Source: Paenibacillus sp. BIHB 4019
GTDB taxonomy: Bacteria > Bacillota > Bacilli > Paenibacillales > Paenibacillaceae
Direction: 5' to 3'
DNA: 64,000 nucleotides
Assembly: GCF_002741035.1 (NCBI RefSeq)
Contig: NZ_CP016808.1
Location: forward strand, 3,706,501 to 3,770,500
The notes under the pieces are model-generated. The model did not search any database. It saw only the letters and a program-made list of their open reading frames with translations, and had not been told where the DNA came from. The position numbers and the translations under genes are program-made. Below, one piece after another: positions 1 through 9,265 of this stretch; position 1 is the stretch's first letter, and each line of letters begins with the position of its first letter.

Positions 1-2613
1 GTTTTGCTGGCTATGAAAAACAGCTCCCAATCCCAATACACGTTATCCGTCTTATTTCAAAGCTTAAACGATAATGTTTTAGTGAAAATTGAATATTTAG
101 GCTTTCTCGGGAGCGCCCCGCTATTTGTGCTGTTTTTCTATTACAGCTTTCCAGGCCAAGTGACAAAACGGATGCGAAATATACTATGGATTCCGGGCGG
201 GCTGCTTACCTTGTTTATTATGGTGACGCCGGTTCAAGTGTTTACAAAGCTGGCAATTGTCATGCAGGTTTATGCGATTGTGATTGGCTTTGTGCTCATT
301 CAGTATGTATTTAAGGCTGCCATTGGCAGGCTGTCAGGCGCAAATTTGATGCTGACGGGCACCGTCGTCTTTTTTATTACGGTCGTCAACGATATTTTGA
401 TGAGCAATGACACGATTAGAACGGGCATCTATTTTCCATATGGGCTGCTGTTTTTAATTATTTGCTTATCCATTATTGTGTCGATCAAATTTTCCAATGC
501 GATAAAAACGAATGAACGCCTATCCGCCCGCCTGCTCGATTTGGATAAGGTGAAGGATGAGTTTTTGGCCAACACCTCCCATGAGCTCCGCACGCCGCTG
601 AACGGCATAATCGGGCTGGCGCAGTCGCTGCTTTACAGCATGCATGATCGGATGGAGGACAGCCAGCGTGTGCATTTGAATATGATTGTATCGAGCGGGC
701 AGCGCATGTCCTATTTGATTAATGATATTTTGGATTACGCTCTATTAAAAAATAATGATATGCGCCTTCATATTGCGAAAATCGATTTGCATCAGCTGGC
801 GCAGGTTGTGCTGACCGTCGTCAAGCCGCTGGTGACGGGCAGAGATTTAGTGCTCCTTAATCAAATTGGCACGGATTTTCCGCCGATTTATGCCGATGAA
901 AACCGGATGCAGCAAATTTTGTTTAATTTAATAGGCAATGCGATCAAGTATACGCCATCGGGGTATGTGACGATAAGTGCACAGCATTACCGCGACTATG
1001 TGGAAATTCACGTCGAGGATACCGGCATCGGCATAGCAGAAGACAAATTTGAAATCATTTTCAACCCGTTTGAGAAGCTTGAATCCATTGATGATACGGG
1101 AGCCGGTCTTGGACTTAAAATTACGAAGCAGCTTGTCGAACTGCATGGCGGGGAAATTACAGTATGGTCGAAGGTGGGACAGGGCTCTCTATTCAGCTTC
1201 ACGATTCTTCATCAGCCGGTTAATCGTTCGGCTGGATCGTTGATGGCGCAGAAGGAGACGGGCAGGCAGGCGTTCATGGCTGATAAGAAGCATCAAGCTG
1301 CTGAATCGATGGCAGCATCCTTATATGCTCCAGCAGGGGATAGAAGCGATGCAGAGCTGTCTGTGCAGCGTCCTTATCGCGTGCTTATTGTGGACGATGA
1401 ACCGGTGAATTTGCAAGTGGTCATTCAACAGCTGGCGCCGCTGCCATGCGTATTCGAGACCGCCACTAGCGGCGCTGAGGTGCTGGCGCGCATGGATGAG
1501 CTGCATGAGGTCGATTTGGTTATTGCCGATTTAATGATGGTTGGCATGTCCGGCTATGAGCTGTGCGGTCTGATTAGAGAAACGTACAATTTAATTGAGC
1601 TGCCTATTTTAATTATGACAGCCAGCAGCAGGGATCATACGATTAAAGCCTGCTTCAGCGCAGGAGCAAATGATTATATTTCGAAGCCGATTGGGCGCAA
1701 TGAGCTCGTAAGCCGCGTTCGCACGCTGCTGCTGTTAAAGAGGTCCGTTCAGGAAGTGAGCCTGAATGCGCAGCAGCTTGCAGAGCTAAACGAGCAGCTT
1801 TCTGAGCTGAACACGAATCTGGAGCAACGCATTCATGAGCGAACGGTGGAATTGGAGCGCAAAAACAAAGATTTAAGCCGGCTGGAGCTGTCACGCAGGC
1901 GGCTGCTCAGCGATATTTCCCATGAGCTTCGTACGCCGATGACAGCGATTCAAGGCTATGTAGAAGCGATCGTATCTGGACTTGTGGAGCAGGAAGCGGA
2001 TAAAAAAAGATATTTGCAGATGGTTTTGGTCAAAGCGCTCGGTCTAAACCGTTTAATCCATGATTTATTCGAGCTGTCGCGCCTGGAATCAGGCAAATCC
2101 GAAATGATCTTTCTCATGATGACGCTTCAGGAGCTGGTGGCGAAAATCGAGGATAAATTCATGCTCGATGTCGTGCGCGCCGGGCTGCAATATGATTTTC
2201 AGCTGTCATTCGATGCAGCAAAGCTGGCTGAATACCATGTCGTGGTGGACATGGACCGTATTACGCAGGTGCTGACCAACCTCGTATTTAATGCGATTCA
2301 GCACACGGGGGCGGAAGGGCAAATTCGCATACATTGTGCGATCGAAGAATGGGCAGGCGATGGCGATTCCGCCGGCCAGCTCACCATACGTGTTCAGGAT
2401 AATGGGGCAGGCATGCAGAAGGAGTCGCTGCCGTTTGTATTTGACCGCTTCTTTCGGGAAAAGCATGATCGGCAGGCGGTTCAGGGGAGCGGAATTGGCC
2501 TTGCGATTGCCAAAGAAATCGTCCACTATCATGAGGGGGAAATTCATGTGGAGAGCACGCTGGGAGTAGGAAGCACCTTCTATTTCACGCTTCCGCTGTA
2601 CGTTTTTGAATAG
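1..2613 (+). CDS. Hybrid sensor histidine kinase, 5'-truncated by the window edge
   Basis: The frame is open from base 1, so the N-terminus lies outside the window. Residue numbers count from the TTG at base 4. The first 165 residues hold about six hydrophobic helices resembling the membrane part of 7TMR-DISM sensors. A first HisKA domain has SHELRTPLNG (His about 193) followed by an ATPase with N, G1 and G2 boxes (NLIGNAIKYT, DTGIGI, GAGLGLKI). A receiver domain follows (VLIVDDE, phospho-acceptor Asp about 509 in IADLMM). A coiled linker leads to a second HisKA (SHELRTPMTA, His about 640) and a second ATPase (DNGAGM, GSGIGLAI). The HK-REC-HK order indicates an internal phosphorelay at the membrane. 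The ligand cannot be told from the visible part. No partner gene is adjacent on the 3' side. Confidence 0.9.
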   Translation, partial: VLLAMKNSSQSQYTLSVLFQSLNDNVLVKIEYLGFLGSAPLFVLFFYYSFPGQVTKRMRNILWIPGGLLTLFIMVTPVQVFTKLAIVMQVYAIVIGFVLIQYVFKAAIGRLSGANLMLTGTVVFFITVVNDILMSNDTIRTGIYFPYGLLFLIICLSIIVSIKFSNAIKTNERLSARLLDLDKVKDEFLANTSHELRTPLNGIIGLAQSLLYSMHDRMEDSQRVHLNMIVSSGQRMSYLINDILDYALLKNNDMRLHIAKIDLHQLAQVVLTVVKPLVTGRDLVLLNQIGTDFPPIYADENRMQQILFNLIGNAIKYTPSGYVTISAQHYRDYVEIHVEDTGIGIAEDKFEIIFNPFEKLESIDDTGAGLGLKITKQLVELHGGEITVWSKVGQGSLFSFTILHQPVNRSAGSLMAQKETGRQAFMADKKHQAAESMAASLYAPAGDRSDAELSVQRPYRVLIVDDEPVNLQVVIQQLAPLPCVFETATSGAEVLARMDELHEVDLVIADLMMVGMSGYELCGLIRETYNLIELPILIMTASSRDHTIKACFSAGANDYISKPIGRNELVSRVRTLLLLKRSVQEVSLNAQQLAELNEQLSELNTNLEQRIHERTVELERKNKDLSRLELSRRRLLSDISHELRTPMTAIQGYVEAIVSGLVEQEADKKRYLQMVLVKALGLNRLIHDLFELSRLESGKSEMIFLMMTLQELVAKIEDKFMLDVVRAGLQYDFQLSFDAAKLAEYHVVVDMDRITQVLTNLVFNAIQHTGAEGQIRIHCAIEEWAGDGDSAGQLTIRVQDNGAGMQKESLPFVFDRFFREKHDRQAVQGSGIGLAIAKEIVHYHEGEIHVESTLGVGSTFYFTLPLYVFE

Positions 2614-2648
2614 CGGGCGGAACGAGCTTTTTATTAAAATATCAGCAT

Positions 2649-2737
2649 AAATAAGTATCACACTTAACATAGGCTTATACTTCACCCTCGATACGTTAGC
2701 TTTGCCGCCAGAAGACGGTTTCAGCCGTTTACGCTTA
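2649..2737 (+). repeat. Divergent copy of the two-hairpin interspersed repeat (copy D)
   Basis: The segment follows the pattern of the clearer copies at 3949-4044, 16684-16779 and 26929-27027: an AT-rich hairpin ending in GGCTTATA, then a GC-rich part with GCCGCCAGAAGACGG and CAGCCGTTT. The middle is poorly conserved, so this may be an old copy or a chance likeness. It lies just after the hybrid kinase gene, and the other copies also sit downstream of genes. Confidence 0.4.
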
Positions 2738-2908
2738 ATTCTGTGAAAATGTTAATCCTATAGACCTATTTAGCTGTGTTATAATTTTGCCCAGAGAAAG
2801 AATGCTGGGAGATTGCTCCAGCTAGGGCCGTATTTTAGCTGAGGCGCTGCGACGGTTTGCTGTCATCGCTTCAAATGAAATACGTCCACAATATTCTGGG
2901 AGGTACGT

Positions 2909-3889
2909 ATGATTAAAGAAAGCAGGCCGGTTAAACGGCTAATATTCGCTATGGTTTTGGGAATGCTTCTGCTATGCATCGGGCCCTTGGCAAGCGCTTC
3001 GGCTGCGGATGACGCGAAGATTAAACTCGACGGCAAGCAAGTAGTGCTGAATGATTCTACGTTTATTCTGGATGGAAGATTATATGTGCCTGTGGCCCGC
3101 ATCGCTGAATTGTTCAGTGCCAAGTCGAGCTGGGATAGCGACAATGAGGAAGTAACGATAAACACGGCATTGAATGATAAAATCGTACTTGGAAACGAAG
3201 TGCCCGTTGTCTATTTCAACGATGAGCGTTATGTGATGGATGCGGCTCCCGTTTTCAAGGAAGGAAGATTGTATGCGCCCCTGCGCCAGTTTGCCGAAAT
3301 GCTGCATGCCGATTTGCAAGTGAATGCACAGTCAGGCGATATTGAGCTTGCTACTGTGAAGCCAGCAGTAGTAACAGACAAATACGGGATAGACGAGATT
3401 AGCAAGGAAACGCGCAGCAGCAAGACGGAGCTGCTTAAGCGCAACGGACTGGATAGCAAGACCAAGCTTAAAGCAGGTACGAAGCTGAAGGTGGTCATTC
3501 CTTCGATTTTCGATCACGCAGCGGACCCGTTTACAGAAGCAGATTTGACGCTGCTTGCCAAGATTACAATGGTTGAATCAGGCTATGAGTCGTATCAAGG
3601 GCAGCTTGCCTTGGCGAATGTTATTTTGAACAGAGTGAAGGACTCCCGTTTTCCGAATACGATTCGTGAAGTGATTTATTCCGGCAGACAGTTCCCGCCA
3701 GCCCACAATGGCCTCCTTGATAAAAGCAAGCCCAATGAAGGCTCCCTGCGCGCAGCTAAGGAAGCGCTCAACGGCAAGAACAATGTGCAAAATGCCATCT
3801 ACTTCTTTAACCCCAATGTATCCCAAGGCGCGTTCTGGGATAGCCTGGAAGTTATTGCGACAATCGGCAATCATAGCTTCGCAAAATAG
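2909..3889 (+). CDS. Secreted SleB-like cell wall hydrolase with copper-amine-oxidase N-like domain
   Basis: The 326-residue protein begins with a signal peptide (Lys/Arg, then a long hydrophobic run ending ASASAA). Residues about 35-150 form a copper amine oxidase N-terminal-like domain (LYVPVARIAELF, RLYAPLRQFAEML), a common extracellular module in Paenibacillus without amine oxidase chemistry. Residues about 205-326 match the Hydrolase_2/SleB family of spore-cortex and cell-wall lytic enzymes (AKITMVESGYESYQGQLAL, ANVILNRV, NAIYFFNP). A GGGAGG ribosome site lies 6 nt before the ATG. It is monocistronic, with its own terminator. Peptidoglycan hydrolysis outside the membrane is the likely role; whether it acts in germination or in vegetative wall turnover cannot be told. 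Confidence 0.85.
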   Translation: MIKESRPVKRLIFAMVLGMLLLCIGPLASASAADDAKIKLDGKQVVLNDSTFILDGRLYVPVARIAELFSAKSSWDSDNEEVTINTALNDKIVLGNEVPVVYFNDERYVMDAAPVFKEGRLYAPLRQFAEMLHADLQVNAQSGDIELATVKPAVVTDKYGIDEISKETRSSKTELLKRNGLDSKTKLKAGTKLKVVIPSIFDHAADPFTEADLTLLAKITMVESGYESYQGQLALANVILNRVKDSRFPNTIREVIYSGRQFPPAHNGLLDKSKPNEGSLRAAKEALNGKNNVQNAIYFFNPNVSQGAFWDSLEVIATIGNHSFAK

Positions 3890-3906
3890 GAACGACACAT
3901 ATAGAG

Positions 3907-3945
3907 AAGTCCGTTATGGCGTAATGAGCCGTAACGGACTTTTTT
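3907..3945 (+). terminator. Intrinsic terminator of the SleB-like gene
   Basis: A perfect 10-bp stem (AAGTCCGTTA with TAACGGACTT) continues inward for four more pairs around a 7-nt loop and runs into a T6 tract. Confidence 0.85.
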
Positions 3946-3948
3946 GAA

Positions 3949-4044
3949 ATATAGGAAAGGATATGATGTTTCCATCCTTTCTCTATATTTCTCGGACTGA
4001 AACGCGCCGCGCCGCCAAAGGAAGGCGCCAGCCGTTTCACCTTG
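3949..4044 (+). repeat. Two-hairpin interspersed repeat, copy A
   Basis: The first hairpin pairs an ATATAG.AAAGGAT arm with ATCCTTTCTCTATAT. The second is GC-rich and bounded by GAAACG and CGTTTC, with GCGCC pairing GGCGC inside. Nearly the same sequence occurs inverted at 16684-16779 and directly at 26929-27027. It lies between a terminator and the 3' end of the convergent anti-sigma gene. Confidence 0.8.
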
Positions 4045-4054
4045 CTGTATGGAC

Positions 4055-4726
4055 CTAAGAAGCTGGCTTGGGATTCAAACGTTTATAGTCAGCTTCTTGC
4101 TCGGCAGTTGCTTTAGGAATATCCATGCCTTTTTCCCAAATGATGAGACGGTCGCTGTTATTTTTGCCTTGGTAGTAAATGATTGTTTTTTCTTGAGCAG
4201 GGTCGGGACTATTCGGGGCTGACCAATATTCGGGCAATACCTCAAGCTTTTTGTCTTGTTCAGAAAAGAAACGCCTGCGCTCATAGATTTGGTGTACTTC
4301 CCTATTGGTATCGCTTAGCGAACGAACGTTGCTTAAATAGCCATTCACATTAGCTGTAATTCGGAAATGAATGGAACCATCCTTCATTTGATAGACATCG
4401 CTGATCGAGATATCACTGCTGGCTATAGGAAATTTTCTCGGGCTGAAAAAATAGTAGGCAGTCAATAAAACAATAACAGCGATACAAACGCTGATACCAG
4501 CTATAATCCACTGTCTTCGTTTGATTTTTTTTAGAAAATTGATCTGCTTCTGTGGAGCCGCCTGAAAGCCCTCCGTCTCCGTCATCATGCTGTCGAGCAC
4601 CTGCCTGCAATCGCTGCAGGAAGCGAGATGCTGTTGGATGGCTTCATTCGTGTCTTCGCTTGTCAGCCCTTCGATATAGTTGGGCAGCAAATCCTGCACA
4701 ATATGGCAATTTAATTGTTGTCCCAT
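4055..4726 (-). CDS. Zinc-binding anti-sigma factor (zf-HC2), membrane-anchored
   Basis: The 223-residue protein begins MGQQLNCHIVQ after a GGGAG ribosome site. Residues 7-40 carry the anti-sigma zinc signature (C7, H8, then HLASCSDC). One transmembrane helix follows at about 90-112 (WIIAGISVCIAVIVLL), with an extracellular C-terminal domain of unknown fold. The start ATG overlaps the stop of the upstream sigma gene as TAATG, so the two are translationally coupled. By analogy with ZAS family pairs it should hold the sigma factor inactive at the membrane until an envelope signal arrives. A longer in-frame start 57 nt upstream lies inside the sigma gene and is unlikely. Confidence 0.85.
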   Translation of the reverse strand: MGQQLNCHIVQDLLPNYIEGLTSEDTNEAIQQHLASCSDCRQVLDSMMTETEGFQAAPQKQINFLKKIKRRQWIIAGISVCIAVIVLLTAYYFFSPRKFPIASSDISISDVYQMKDGSIHFRITANVNGYLSNVRSLSDTNREVHQIYERRRFFSEQDKKLEVLPEYWSAPNSPDPAQEKTIIYYQGKNNSDRLIIWEKGMDIPKATAEQEADYKRLNPKPAS

Positions 4727-5211
4727 TATACGCTCCCTTTCATCATTTTTTGTTTGCCCCGGTAAAAGGTTACTCTGGCCCAAGCTTCGCTTTTTTCCAA
4801 AATTTCTCCGATCTCGGCAAAGCTTAATTCGCCGGAAAGCCGCAAGTACATCACTTCTTTCGTCGTTTCATCCAATTGATGCAGCATGCGAAACAAGGAG
4901 AGCTTATCTTCCTTATGTAAAATATCTGCTTCGACCTGCTGCCCCATAGAAACAGGAACATCACATGCCTCCAAGGAGACGGATGGCATTTTTTTGTTTT
5001 TATTAAGCTCCCTATACCACGCGCGCTTAGCGATTTGGCATAACCAGACCGACATTTTGCAATCGCCGCGAAAGTTGTGGATCCCCTTCATCGCTTGAAA
5101 AAACGTCTCCTGCGTCAGCTCCTCCGACAAATCGGCATTTTGCGTCAAGCTGTACAAATATTTATAAACCGTTTGCGCGTACGTGCTATAGAGCTGCTCC
5201 ATGCTTTCCAT
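4726..5211 (-). CDS. ECF-type RNA polymerase sigma factor
   Basis: The 161-residue protein has the two ECF regions. Region 2 is near residues 10-75 (TVYKYLYSLTQNADLSEELTQETF, FRGDCKMSVWLCQIAKR). Region 4 is near 105-155 (LDETTKEVMYLRLSGELSFAEIGEIL, WARVTFYRGKQKM). The start ATG follows AGGAGGTG at good spacing; an upstream in-frame ATG lacks a ribosome site. It forms a two-gene operon with the zinc anti-sigma gene, the usual partner layout. An ECF-like promoter sits just upstream, so autoregulation is likely. The regulon cannot be inferred from the window. Confidence 0.9.
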   Translation of the reverse strand: MESMEQLYSTYAQTVYKYLYSLTQNADLSEELTQETFFQAMKGIHNFRGDCKMSVWLCQIAKRAWYRELNKNKKMPSVSLEACDVPVSMGQQVEADILHKEDKLSLFRMLHQLDETTKEVMYLRLSGELSFAEIGEILEKSEAWARVTFYRGKQKMMKGSV

Positions 5212-5234
5212 TTCTACACCTCCTACCCTATAAG

Positions 5235-5259
5235 TGCGTGAACATTGGATTTCGTTACA
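5235..5259 (-). promoter_or_regulatory. Candidate autoregulatory ECF promoter
   Basis: On the minus strand a TGTAACG element (5253-5259) is followed at about 15 nt by CGCA (5235-5238). This resembles the AAC...CGT pattern of Firmicute ECF promoters and lies 24 nt upstream of the sigma start. It is a weak match and could be chance. Confidence 0.35.
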
Positions 5260-5419
5260 GCTGCTCTGCAATATTTTTTTAAACCGGTTGAAAGCATAAC
5301 TATGATAATTTAGTTTACTGTATCACAGTGGAAAAGGCTGGATTTTTATTGGAAACCGCTTTAAAATAGAGTTGTAAAATGAAACTGTGTTTCACTATGC
5401 GAAACAGGAGGCAGAATAT

Positions 5420-5797
5420 ATGGCTTATCATTTTTATGGTATTGATCATGTTCAGCTGGCAGCCCCGGAAGGCTGCGAAACAGAGGCAAGGAGCTTTTTT
5501 AACGGCATATTGGGGTGGACGGAAATTCCAAAGCCGGAAATGCTGAAAAAACGTGGCGGGGTCTGGTTTGAATGCGGCACCCATCAAGTACACATTGGGG
5601 TACAGCGGGATTTTGTTCCGGCAACGAAAGCCCATCCTGCCTTTCACGTACAGAGCCTGGATGAATTGCGCGAGCATTTGCTTCAGCATCATATCCAGAT
5701 AATCGACGACGAGGCCAGAGCAGATGAAGGGGGCAAACGCTTCTATTTAAACGATCCATTTGGTAACCGCCTTGAGTTTCTAGAGTGGCTCTCCTAA
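5420..5797 (+). CDS. VOC superfamily (glyoxalase/bleomycin-resistance fold) protein
   Basis: The 125-residue protein begins MAYHFYGIDHVQLAAPEG after AGGAGG. It shows the vicinal-oxygen-chelate pattern: an N-terminal HVQL strand, an FF.GILG.TE helix, the middle HPAFHVQSLDELREHL, and the C-terminal FYLNDPFGNRLEFLE. Metal-ligand positions (the His in DHVQ and the Glu in LEFLE) are present. The family includes lyases, dioxygenases and drug-binding proteins, and the sequence does not discriminate between them. It stands alone between the sigma operon and a convergent reductase gene. Confidence 0.8.
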   Translation: MAYHFYGIDHVQLAAPEGCETEARSFFNGILGWTEIPKPEMLKKRGGVWFECGTHQVHIGVQRDFVPATKAHPAFHVQSLDELREHLLQHHIQIIDDEARADEGGKRFYLNDPFGNRLEFLEWLS

Positions 5798-5831
5798 GCG
5801 ATTAATAAGCCGAAGGCAGGCGTCTATACGC

Positions 5832-5869
5832 AAAAGCCCCTATCCGAGGATGAACCCGGACAGAGGCTT
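5832..5869 (-). terminator. Candidate terminator of the reductase gene
   Basis: An interrupted stem (AAGCC...TCCG with CGGA...GGCTT) is followed on the minus strand by TTTT. It lies between two convergent genes. Confidence 0.5.
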
Positions 5870-5913
5870 AGCAATCAAAACGCATATGCATTCAGTATAT
5901 GGAAGAGGCAGCT

Positions 5914-6951
5914 CTACGCTTTAATAGAGGCGATATGCAGCTGCTTATTGCGTTCTTTGAAGCGCACATTATGGGAGGACACGTAGGCGTATTGATCCGC
6001 TTCCGGCTCCATATACAGTTTGGCGCTGTTCAGGGCAAGCACAGCATCGGTAAACGTTCCGGCAATCAGCCTGACCTTGCTGTCATAATGGACGCAGTCG
6101 CCAGCTGCGAAAATGCCCGGCACATTCGTCGCCAGACGGTTGCTGACGTTGATTGCCCATTCGCCCAGCTCAATGCCCCACTCTGCAATCGGGCCGTAGT
6201 CGCTCGTATAGCCATGGTTGACGACTACCGCATCAACATCAAGCACCTCGGATTCGCCCGTCTCGGCATGGGTAATCGTAACGCTGTGAATCGTCTCCCC
6301 TTGCCCGTTCAGCTGGCTGACGAAATAAGGCGTGCGTACATCAGCAGTTGCCATCATATCCGCGACATGCTTCTCCATCGCTTTGAATTGGTCGCGGCGG
6401 TGAATAACGATAACCTCTGCTCCAATGCCTGTAAGCTCATTTGCCCAATCGACGGCGGAATTGCCGCCGCCTGAGATCAGCACTCTTTTTCCACGGAAGG
6501 AGATCAGCTCTTGAATGGTGTAATGCAGATTCGTCACCTCGTAGCGGTCAGCACCCTGAATATCAAGCTTCTGAATTTGCGTGATGCCGCGGCCTACGGT
6601 CACAATGACCGTACGCGATAGATGCTGCTCGCCAGTTGTCGAGGTAAGAAGGAAGTTGCCATCCTCTTGCTTAACGACGCCGACGATTTTTTGGTTGAAC
6701 ACAAGGGTAGGGTCAAACGTGCGAGCCTGCTGCTCCAGCCAAGCAATCAGCTTGTCGCAGCGCATCGGTGGAATGCCGCCGACGTCCCAAATCATTTTCT
6801 CCGGGTATGTGTGCAGAAAGCCGCCAAGCTCATTTTGAGCTTCAATCAGCTTTGTTTTTAAATCGCGCATTCCGCTATAGAAAGCAGTGTACATGCCCGC
6901 AGGGCCTCCACCAATAATCGTTACATCAAATAATTCCAAGGATTCAGACAT
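5914..6951 (-). CDS. ycgT: Ferredoxin/flavodoxin-NADP+ reductase, thioredoxin-reductase-like (YcgT/YumC type)
   Basis: The 345-residue FAD enzyme has an N-terminal dinucleotide site (IIGGGPAGMYTAFYSG, about residues 12-27) and a second NADPH site (VLISGGGNSAVDWANEL, about 157-173). It ends with the FAD-contacting IFAAGDC...VRLIAGTFTDA. The redox CxxC of true thioredoxin reductases is missing, as in the Bacillus YumC/YcgT ferredoxin reductases. It would pass electrons between NADPH and ferredoxin or flavodoxin in the cytoplasm. A good Fur box lies 18 nt before the start. Iron-repressed expression is known for B. subtilis ycgT, which favours that paralogue. It is a single gene. Confidence 0.85.
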   Translation of the reverse strand: MSESLELFDVTIIGGGPAGMYTAFYSGMRDLKTKLIEAQNELGGFLHTYPEKMIWDVGGIPPMRCDKLIAWLEQQARTFDPTLVFNQKIVGVVKQEDGNFLLTSTTGEQHLSRTVIVTVGRGITQIQKLDIQGADRYEVTNLHYTIQELISFRGKRVLISGGGNSAVDWANELTGIGAEVIVIHRRDQFKAMEKHVADMMATADVRTPYFVSQLNGQGETIHSVTITHAETGESEVLDVDAVVVNHGYTSDYGPIAEWGIELGEWAINVSNRLATNVPGIFAAGDCVHYDSKVRLIAGTFTDAVLALNSAKLYMEPEADQYAYVSSHNVRFKERNKQLHIASIKA

Positions 6952-6968
6952 TTGAGCTAGCCTCCAAT

Positions 6969-6987
6969 TATAATGAAAATCATTATC
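6969..6987 (-). promoter_or_regulatory. Fur box upstream of the reductase gene
   Basis: On the minus strand the site reads GATAATGATTTTCATTATA, which matches the classical 19-bp GATAATGATAATCATTATC box at 16 positions. It ends 18 nt before the start codon. Repression by Fur under iron sufficiency is inferred. Confidence 0.8.
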
Positions 6988-7160
6988 AACTCACTATTTT
7001 CTATAGTAAAGGAGAATAAGGGGGGCGTCAACAATTGGCATATGGCAAAAAAGAAATTTTTTCCGAGTAGTGCTCTGGTCAGAATCCGGTCAGAATCCGT
7101 TCAGAGCTATTTGCTATGATTTATGTAGGATGCTGATATCAATAAAGCGGAGGGGAATTT

Positions 7161-7649
7161 ATGGCACTGCAATATTCCTTAATGTTTGAGGAGCGGTCGT
7201 TGACACAGTCGATGGTGACAAAGGTTTTTAAGCAACTGGGCTTTGTGACCGAGCAACTGGTTCCGCTTGCGGGTGGTTTTCGGGTGGATGAGTTTAATGA
7301 AAGAATCGGGTTCTCGATGACGGTTATCGATACGCTCGATATGTCATTTGGATGGGATTCCGACTATTTGGAAGACGAATTTATGTACCAGCAGCATGTG
7401 AGCTTTAAGCTGTACAATTCGTACGATACAGAGCCGGAGGCTTGCGAGCTGATGCTCCAAATGGTGTTCAGCCTACTTGATATGGCGGGCTCGGATGCCC
7501 TCCTGACATTTAGCGATTCGGAAATTTTTTACCGGAAAAATAACGCCTTCTACGTCAATAATGATTTTGGCTTCTGGGAGCATGACAGCGTGAAAGCTTT
7601 AATCGGTACGATGGAGTATCAGCCGTTTAGATCGTTTGTCCATATATAA
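7161..7649 (+). CDS. Hypothetical acidic protein
   Basis: The 162-residue protein starts at an ATG after GCGGAGGGG. It has no signal peptide or transmembrane segment, is acidic and aromatic-rich (FGWDSDYLEDEFMYQQ), and ends with NDFGFWEHDSVKALIG. I do not recognise the family; the compact size and composition are like those of many Firmicute immunity or SUKH-like proteins, but no diagnostic motif is visible. It is followed by a strong terminator and has no operon partner. Confidence 0.65.
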   Translation: MALQYSLMFEERSLTQSMVTKVFKQLGFVTEQLVPLAGGFRVDEFNERIGFSMTVIDTLDMSFGWDSDYLEDEFMYQQHVSFKLYNSYDTEPEACELMLQMVFSLLDMAGSDALLTFSDSEIFYRKNNAFYVNNDFGFWEHDSVKALIGTMEYQPFRSFVHI

Positions 7650-7688
7650 GCTGTTCATATAAGTTTGAATAATAAATAATAATAGAAG

Positions 7689-7735
7689 AAAGACGATTGC
7701 CCCTGCTAAAAAAGGAGAGGCAATCGTCTTTTTCT
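7689..7735. terminator. Bidirectional terminator between convergent genes
   Basis: A perfect 13-bp stem (AAAGACGATTGCC with GGCAATCGTCTTT) is followed by a T-rich tract on the plus strand. It separates the hypothetical gene from the chemoreceptor gene. Confidence 0.85.
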
Positions 7736-7753
7736 TCATTTAAGACTCCGCAC

Positions 7754-9265
7754 CTACAACGTCTTCGCAATATCGACCAGCGATTGCGACATATCGTTAA
7801 TTTCATCCATGGAGGCGTTCACTTCCTCGGTCAGGGCGGCCTGTGTCTGCGTTAAGCTAGCCATGTTGTGAATGTGCTGGAGAATTTCCTCGATATAATC
7901 CTTCATCGTGTTCAAGCTGTTTTCAATATTGACTGTTGCATCGGCGCTGTGGACGGCAAGCTTGCGCACTTCATTGGCAACGACAGAGAAGCCTTGGCCC
8001 ATCTCGCCGGCACGCGCTGCTTCAATCGCAGCATTGAGGCCCAATAGATTCGTCTGATTGGCGATTTCTTTAATGAAATTAGAAATGTTTTTCGTTTCAT
8101 CGGCACTATTTTTGGCATGATTGGCAGCTTCGGTCGATTGCTCTTGGGCAACGGCGAGCTCCTGAGCCTGGGTCGTTACATTGTTAATGCCTTTGACCAT
8201 ATCCATAATCGATTGCGAAAGCTGCTCGGTTTTCTCATTCAACAGCTTGACGACATCATCTTTATTTTTCTCATATGTAATATCCCGAATCGTGCCAGCA
8301 ACGCGCAGTGGTACGCCCTTCGAGTCCCGAATCGTTTCGCCGCCTGCATGGAACCAGCGATATTCGCCATTTTTCAGCTTTAAGCGGTAGTCCAGATCAT
8401 ACGGCGTTTTACCGCTGTAATCGTTCATATGATCCGCAAATCCTTTCACCGTCCGTTCGGCATCGTCAGGATGCAGCCTGCTGCTCCAACTGCTGAATAC
8501 GTTAGGGAAGTCGCTCTCATCTTGAAAGCCGAGCGTTTTGCGAAATTGGGGCGACCACCAAAATTCATTATTTGGATTAACCACGTCGCCAGCTACAACC
8601 GTCATATCCCAAGGAGCTTCGACTAAAGCGCGGTTGATCAGATCGTAGCGAGTAACGAGAGCGGCAGTCTCCTGATCCTTCATTTTCTTGTCATGGATAT
8701 CGAATAAAGCGCCAGCAACGCGAAGCGGAACGCCCTTCGAGTCTCTTACCGTCGTGCCCGTCGCACGGAACCAGCGATATTGGCCGTTTTTCAGCAGCAA
8801 GCGGTATTCCAAATCGTAAGGGACTGTCCCCGTTCGATCGTTCAAGTGGTCGGCAAAGGCAGCGAGTACCCAATCATGATCATCTTTGTGCAGCTTGGAC
8901 GACCAACTGTCCAGTATATTCGGGAAATCTGCCTCATTGTGATAGCCTAGCATTTTGCGCAGCGCATCGCTCCAAATAAACGTGTTTTTCGGATTGACCG
9001 GATCTCCGGCAATGACCTGCATATCCCATAGTCCAACTTGGATAGCCTCCGTTACAAGCTGTAAACGAAGCTCCGCATCTGCGGCCTGCTGGGTCACCAT
9101 CTGAAGGGCGGCATTAAAATGCTCTACAATGGCTTTCGTTGCGTCTGAATGGACAGCAGGCAGGGCCAATGGAGAAAAATCATGCTGTGAAAATAGCTCG
9201 GAGCGTTTTTTGGCTTCTTCTAGCAAGGCTGTCATGGCCTTGGATTGAGCATCCTTGAGAAACAT
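7754..9265 (-). CDS. Soluble methyl-accepting chemotaxis-type receptor with two PAS domains
   Basis: The 503-residue protein has no transmembrane helix or HAMP domain. Two PAS3-type domains lie at about residues 70-195 and 205-325. They are clear duplicates: both contain a VNP.N.F.WS segment, a DFPN...SWSS.LH segment and [12 protein letters not shown]. The C-terminal third is an MCP signalling hairpin with the conserved tip ([19 protein letters not shown], about residue 410). Such cytoplasmic receptors couple through CheW to CheA and often sense redox or a small cytosolic ligand. No che gene is adjacent. The ATG follows AAGGGGGACA. Confidence 0.9.
   Translation of the reverse strand: MFLKDAQSKAMTALLEEAKKRSELFSQHDFSPLALPAVHSDATKAIVEHFNAALQMVTQQAADAELRLQLVTEAIQVGLWDMQVIAGDPVNPKNTFIWSDALRKMLGYHNEADFPNILDSWSSKLHKDDHDWVLAAFADHLNDRTGTVPYDLEYRLLLKNGQYRWFRATGTTVRDSKGVPLRVAGALFDIHDKKMKDQETAALVTRYDLINRALVEAPWDMTVVAGDVVNPNNEFWWSPQFRKTLGFQDESDFPNVFSSWSSRLHPDDAERTVKGFADHMNDYSGKTPYDLDYRLKLKNGEYRWFHAGGETIRDSKGVPLRVAGTIRDITYEKNKDDVVKLLNEKTEQLSQSIMDMVKGINNVTTQAQELAVAQEQSTEAANHAKNSADETKNISNFIKEIANQTNLLGLNAAIEAARAGEMGQGFSVVANEVRKLAVHSADATVNIENSLNTMKDYIEEILQHIHNMASLTQTQAALTEEVNASMDEINDMSQSLVDIAKTL

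Noticed and set aside
7070..7115. Tandem GTCAGAATCCG repeats flanked by GCTCTG and CAGAGC
   Set aside because: Only two imperfect units and no link to a promoter element; too short to call an operator.
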